Below are positions 33,080 to 36,346 of a stretch of DNA of 36,346 nt, one piece after another (positions within the stretch are counted from its first letter, which is position 1; every line of letters begins with the position of its first letter). The stretch is from contig CALVBV010000008.1 of NCBI GenBank assembly GCA_944325815.1, positions 1 through 36,346 on the forward strand, given 5' to 3'. The notes beneath the pieces are model-generated. The model was not told the origin of the DNA, searched no databases, and worked only from the letters and a program-made list of their open reading frames with translations. Both the position numbers and the translations under genes were made by a program. This stretch comes from Candidatus Gastranaerophilales bacterium. Lineage in GTDB: Bacteria; Cyanobacteriota; Vampirovibrionia; Gastranaerophilales; Gastranaerophilaceae.

Positions 33080-35318
33080 ATTTTTTCTCTATCTCATCAA
33101 AAACATCTTTGTCCATTCTCAAACGCATATCCTCTATTCGTTGTTCAATTTTTTCTGTATCAACGGTTCCGGATAGATTCTGAGCGGTTTTCCTTGCCTT
33201 AAAATACTCCGTAAGCGCTTTTTTATTCAGGGAGATGTTGTTATAATAATAATCCCCGAGCGCCAGAGAAGCCTCCAGAATATAAAAATCTTCATTTATA
33301 AATTCCGCACTCTGTTTCGCTTCCAGCAAATAGTTCAATGCGTCTTTTGAATGCTCTTTTATACAGATTTTTGCAAGATATGAGGCATTATAATATATTC
33401 CGTCATAATTATTATTTGACTTTTCTATATCGTAAGCTCTTTGGAAACAATCTTTTGCATCGGAAAAATTTTCATTCTCAAAATAACAAGATCCCATATT
33501 AGAATACGCAAGTGCCCTGTATGGATTCCCGTTCATAATTTCGGTACATCTTGTATAATATTCAAGAGCGTTTTTTTCATCTCCCCTATCGTCATTTGCC
33601 AGTGCATATTTGAAATACAACTCTGCAAGAACACTCTCTGCAGTATTGTCATCCAGTGAATCCAGTGCCTTCTGGTAATAAGAATACGCTTCGTCCGGAT
33701 TATTCATCTTGGAATAAATATTCCCCAAAAGTGTGCATGCGGAAACCATAAGTGATTGCGGGGTGTCAACTGAATAAATAACTTTTTTTATTGTTTCTAC
33801 TGCACGTTCATTTTTGTACATTAAAAAATATAAATCCGTAAGCTCATAATACAAATAGTTTAAATTGATAACTTCATTATGTTGTTTATAATAAGTCTCA
33901 ACAAGTTCATAATAGTGGCTGGATTTTTGATATTCATTAATCTCTTTATATAATCTTGCAAGAGCAAGTCTTGATTGCACTACTGTGTGTAAATCAATCT
34001 TGTCGGAATTTAAAATTTTGGAAAATTCTTCAATAGCTTCCGTAAATTTTTTATCAGCAGCAAGTGCTTCTGCTTTTTTTATGGCATCATCAATTCCCGC
34101 AGGCTGCTGAATTTCCTTCTGTACACTTTCTTTTGGAGGCAATGCGGGCGCTGATTCCGCCTCGGATTTTTTACCCTCTTCAAGCATCTGTATACATTTA
34201 TTGTGATATTCAATCTCCGCTCTGAGCGCCTGTCTGGATATTAAAATTGAACGGCTCTGCAGAGGTTCTTTTAACTGGGATTCATAAATGTTTATTATAT
34301 ATTTATGAAGCTTTATCTCAGTTTTTTCCGGTATAGAAAAATCAATGTTTTGAAGGAAATAATCCTGTACATAAACCGTTTCTCCGGATTGAAATATCAT
34401 CAAATTAGATTTTAAATATTCAATAGAAAATTCATCATACAAATCAAATACCGCAAGGGCGTTTAATGTCATTCCGTGCCTTATTGCTCTTAAAAACCAG
34501 AAAAAATTACGGATTGTTGCCGGAACCAGATTGATATAAGTCATTCCTAAATAAGAATCAAAATTCAGACCCGATAGCGCAAATTTCTGTAAAAAATCAT
34601 TTAAAGAAATTTTCATTGCAAGAATAATTTTTATTGCAAGAGCCGTATAGTAGTAATAGCCTCTCGTATATTTATAAAAATCATCAATTGCAGTTTGGCT
34701 GCCGGTGATTTTGTCGGCTTCCAGATATTCAGTGAAAATGTTTTTTGAAAAAGCTTTTAAAAAGATTTTTCTGTCAACCGGAATTTTCCCGAGAACATTC
34801 TGTATCATTGCCCTAGTCGAGACTACAATTTTGATGTTATTGTTTTTTATAATCTCTGAAAAACAATGGCATACAAGTTCTTGATTTTCTTCCAAAATAT
34901 CATCAAAAGAGTGAAGAATAATGAAAAACGGCTTTTTTATCGAGGAAATGTACTGCTCAAATTTGACCGCAAGTGTAGAAATTTTGGCATTCAGATTTAC
35001 ACCTTTTGTTATGGCACTCTTATCTATCGTATCAATAAACGCCAGCAGAATATCATCACAGACCGTAGATTCTTTACAGTAATATTCAAGCTTAATTACA
35101 TCCTTGCTTAAAAATTCGGAAATATAATTAATATACTGCCTTTTGCCGGTTCCTAAAAAGCCGTGTACGTATAGCAATACATCATCCGAATTTATAAAAT
35201 CAATCCCCTTTATAATATCAGCATAATTATTTTTCAGTAAAAAAGGATTAATCTTATCCGATTCGGGAAGAGAAATCTTGTCAATATCAACGCCGCTGTC
35301 CAGAAACTTATAATCCAT
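33072..35318 (-). CDS. STAND/AAA-like ATPase with TPR array
   Basis: The 748-residue protein has an N-terminal P-loop domain. GFLGTGK-R at residues 53-60 is Walker A with Arg where Ser/Thr normally follows Lys. FFIILHSFDD at 131-140 is Walker B, and KIVVSTRAM near residue 165 is the sensor-like strand. A winged-helix-like middle follows (about 250-340). From residue 410 to the end there are at least seven TPR units (VSACTLLGNIYSKMNNPDEAYSYYQKAL is one; each quoted piece is partial). This is the layout of STAND signalling ATPases, but with no recognisable effector domain. TTGCAA-17-TAAAAT ends 6 bases before the ATG and no ribosome-binding site is present. It is coupled to rsmG by an 8-base overlap. 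Confidence 0.85.
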   Translation of the reverse strand: MDYKFLDSGVDIDKISLPESDKINPFLLKNNYADIIKGIDFINSDDVLLYVHGFLGTGKRQYINYISEFLSKDVIKLEYYCKESTVCDDILLAFIDTIDKSAITKGVNLNAKISTLAVKFEQYISSIKKPFFIILHSFDDILEENQELVCHCFSEIIKNNNIKIVVSTRAMIQNVLGKIPVDRKIFLKAFSKNIFTEYLEADKITGSQTAIDDFYKYTRGYYYYTALAIKIILAMKISLNDFLQKFALSGLNFDSYLGMTYINLVPATIRNFFWFLRAIRHGMTLNALAVFDLYDEFSIEYLKSNLMIFQSGETVYVQDYFLQNIDFSIPEKTEIKLHKYIINIYESQLKEPLQSRSILISRQALRAEIEYHNKCIQMLEEGKKSEAESAPALPPKESVQKEIQQPAGIDDAIKKAEALAADKKFTEAIEEFSKILNSDKIDLHTVVQSRLALARLYKEINEYQKSSHYYELVETYYKQHNEVINLNYLYYELTDLYFLMYKNERAVETIKKVIYSVDTPQSLMVSACTLLGNIYSKMNNPDEAYSYYQKALDSLDDNTAESVLAELYFKYALANDDRGDEKNALEYYTRCTEIMNGNPYRALAYSNMGSCYFENENFSDAKDCFQRAYDIEKSNNNYDGIYYNASYLAKICIKEHSKDALNYLLEAKQSAEFINEDFYILEASLALGDYYYNNISLNKKALTEYFKARKTAQNLSGTVDTEKIEQRIEDMRLRMDKDVFDEIEKKYG

Positions 35319-35324
35319 ACAACG

Positions 35325-35353
35325 ATTTTAAATGATATTTATGTAATTTGCAA
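35325..35353 (-). promoter_or_regulatory. Predicted promoter of the STAND-like gene, leaderless geometry
   Basis: Minus strand: TTGCAA (35348-35353), 17 bases, TAAAAT (35325-35330), then six bases and the ATG at 35318. Confidence 0.48.
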
Positions 35354-35359
35354 ATATTT

Positions 35360-35368
35360 TGGTATAAT
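35360..35368 (+). promoter_or_regulatory. Predicted extended -10 promoter of plsY
   Basis: TGG then a perfect TATAAT (35363-35368). Start expected near 35375, just before the GGAGGG ribosome-binding site. Confidence 0.5.
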
Positions 35369-35390
35369 GAAAAACAATGGAGGGAATAAA

Positions 35391-35999
35391 ATGATATATA
35401 AAATTATAGAGCTTGCTATGGTGGTATTAATTGCGTATCTGACGGGCTCAATCCCTACGGGATATTTGATTGTAAAAGCAAAAACCGGAAAAGATATAAG
35501 AACTGTAGGCTCAGGCTCAACAGGCGCAACAAATGTGAAGCGTGTGTTAGGTAAAAATTATTTCTTTCTGGTAATGATTCTGGATGCTTTAAAAGGTGCA
35601 TTACCGGTAGTTTTAGCAAAAATATTCATCACAGCAGGGGCTTCAATCGGCCTCGCGCCGGTACTTGCTGCGGTTGCAGTAATTGTAGGGCATAGCAAAT
35701 CTCTGTTTTTAGGATTTAAAGGCGGAAAATCTGTTGCCTCCGGTGTAGGTACAATTATAGCGCTTAATTGGATTGCAGGAATTATAATTGCTGTTGTGTG
35801 GGGAATAATTACTTACTTTACTAAATATGTTTCTGTGGGTTCAATAATCGCTCTGGTTATTTCTCCATTTATTATGTATTTTCTGAACGCCCCGGCTGCT
35901 TATATTGCTTATTGCGCATTAGGCGCAGTTTATATTGTTTATCTTCATAGAGAAAATATTAAGCGTTTGATTCAAGGTAACGAAAATAAGGTAAGATAG
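35391..35999 (+). CDS. plsY: Acyl-phosphate:glycerol-3-phosphate acyltransferase PlsY
   Basis: PlsY transfers an acyl group from acyl phosphate to glycerol 3-phosphate, the first step of membrane phospholipid synthesis. The 202-residue integral membrane protein shows all three motifs: LTGSIPTGYLI, then GSGSTGATNVKRVLG, and GHSKSLFLGFKGGKSVASGVG. Five or so membrane segments are visible. An in-frame ATG exists 24 bases earlier, but GGAGGG (35379-35384) is placed for the ATG at 35391. The downstream hairpin at 36021-36054 probably ends the transcript. The product chain continues to CdsA, encoded near the window start. Confidence 0.95.
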   Translation: MIYKIIELAMVVLIAYLTGSIPTGYLIVKAKTGKDIRTVGSGSTGATNVKRVLGKNYFFLVMILDALKGALPVVLAKIFITAGASIGLAPVLAAVAVIVGHSKSLFLGFKGGKSVASGVGTIIALNWIAGIIIAVVWGIITYFTKYVSVGSIIALVISPFIMYFLNAPAAYIAYCALGAVYIVYLHRENIKRLIQGNENKVR

Positions 36000-36000
36000 A

Positions 36001-36074
36001 TATTTTAACTTGTACAAAATAAAAAGGACAATAACAAAAGCCATTGTCCTTTTTATGGTGGGCGTTAGAAGACT
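36001..36074. repeat. 74-bp direct repeat, copy 1 (tRNA 3' fragment plus terminator)
   Basis: Matches copy 2 at 36221-36294 with only two mismatches (36008 and 36012), exactly 220 bases apart. It contains the terminator hairpin and, read on the minus strand, the last part of tRNA-Val including CCA, acceptor strand and half of the T arm. The rest of the tRNA is absent here. Confidence 0.88.
36021..36054. terminator. Bidirectional terminator, copy 1
   Basis: AAAAAGGACAAT (36021-36032) pairs with ATTGTCCTTTTT (36043-36054). T runs exist on both strands. It probably ends plsY transcripts on the plus strand. Confidence 0.8.
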
Positions 36075-36196
36075 TCTCTTGGATTTTCTTCACGCTCGAA
36101 TAGTTTCGCAAATGAACCTTTGGTTCAATTTTGCTCAATATTCTCGCTACCCGGACTAGCTCACTTTCGTTCGCGTCGTCCGTCCGAAAATCCGCC

Positions 36197-36217
36197 GAAC
36201 TTCTGGGTCAGAAGTTC
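36197..36217. repeat. Hairpin resembling a tRNA T-arm sequence
   Basis: GAACTTCTG, GGT loop, CAGAAGTTC is a perfect 9-bp stem. The left arm equals part of the tRNA-Val T arm at 36297-36305, so this spacer holds tRNA-derived sequence. Confidence 0.6.
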
Positions 36218-36220
36218 TCG

Positions 36221-36294
36221 TATTTTAGCTTATACAAAATAAAAAGGACAATAACAAAAGCCATTGTCCTTTTTATGGTGGGCGTTAGAAGACT
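36221..36294. repeat. 74-bp direct repeat, copy 2 (3' end of intact tRNA plus terminator)
   Basis: The copy joined to the real tRNA-Val gene. Same content and length as copy 1, two mismatches. Confidence 0.88.
36241..36274 (-). terminator. Terminator of tRNA-Val
   Basis: Same hairpin as copy 1, directly downstream of the tRNA 3' end when read on the minus strand, followed by a T run. Confidence 0.8.
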
Positions 36295-36346
36295 CGAACT
36301 TCTGACCCTCTCCTTGTAAGGGAGACGCTCTACCAACTGAGCTAAA
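36276..36346 (-). tRNA. tRNA-Val(UAC), 5' end cut by window edge
   Basis: Read on the minus strand the cloverleaf is clear. TAGCTCAGTTGGTAGAGC forms the D arm, TCTCC/GGAGA is the anticodon stem with loop CTTACAA (anticodon TAC), and AGAAG-TTCGAGT-CTTCT is the T arm. AACGCCC is the acceptor 3' strand, with discriminator A and an encoded CCA. About five 5' bases (expected GGGCG) lie beyond the window. Confidence 0.93.

Noticed and set aside
33072-35318. Antiphage (Avs-type) defence ATPase
   Set aside because: No effector nuclease or membrane domain, no defence neighbours, and it is translationally coupled to the housekeeping gene rsmG.
36131-36319. 62-residue reading frame near the window end
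   Set aside because: It runs across the repeat and into the antisense strand of tRNA-Val, with no ribosome-binding site.

Overview
The window looks like chromosome from a gut-associated, non-photosynthetic relative of Cyanobacteria (Vampirovibrionia/Melainabacteria, most likely Gastranaerophilales). It is AT-rich and densely packed with genes. It carries diderm features: a prepilin-like adhesin, a periplasmic TonB_C/TPR protein and an exported M16 protease. Several proteins also have a short N-terminus ending in an F-[KR]-[GA] motif that I associate with that order. The taxonomic call is inference from gene content and style; no rRNA gene is present.

Layout. 1-1671: the end of a large prepilin-like protein with a YadA-type head, a peptidase S74 chaperone domain and a coiled coil, closed by a terminator. 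1783-4631: a tightly coupled housekeeping operon pyrH-frr-cdsA-rnc. 4699-5910: a small unknown gene convergent with an alpha/beta hydrolase. 6042-9109: tpiA and fusA, each with a strong terminator. 9174-10373: an accessory-looking pocket. It holds an XRE regulator divergent from a small helical protein, overlapping promoters, a perfect 28-bp palindrome, and then a 558-bp non-coding stretch with a three-copy composite tandem repeat and hairpins. 10374-13321: an orphan DegT-family aminotransferase, a GGDEF protein with a degenerate active site, and a TonB_C/TPR protein. 13452-16635: pgk, an Orn/Lys/Arg-type decarboxylase and a nuclease-like membrane-anchored protein. 16632-20097: small lineage-specific genes and an HMGL-like aldolase. 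20230-24111 (minus): M16 peptidase-surE, then a Pro/Lys-rich anchored protein with a 14-base homopolymer. 24340-31285 (minus): the chromosome-segregation operon smc - ORF6N gene - scpA - scpB - matrixin/TPR metalloprotease. 31430-35999: an acyltransferase-3 membrane protein convergent with rsmG, a STAND-like ATPase/TPR gene coupled to rsmG, and plsY. 36001-36346: a 74-bp duplication of a tRNA 3' end plus its terminator, then tRNA-Val(UAC), cut by the window end.

How the genes work together. Nucleotide, phospholipid and translation housekeeping (pyrH, frr, cdsA, rnc, fusA, plsY, rsmG) is interleaved with central glycolysis (tpiA, pgk) and condensin (smc, scpA, scpB). Envelope and surface proteins fill the gaps. 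No CRISPR array, transposase or complete prophage was seen. The most unusual items are the prepilin/YadA/S74 hybrid, a recurring promoter geometry predicting leaderless mRNAs, the XRE/palindrome/repeat pocket, the ORF6N gene inside the condensin operon, and the duplicated tRNA 3' end.
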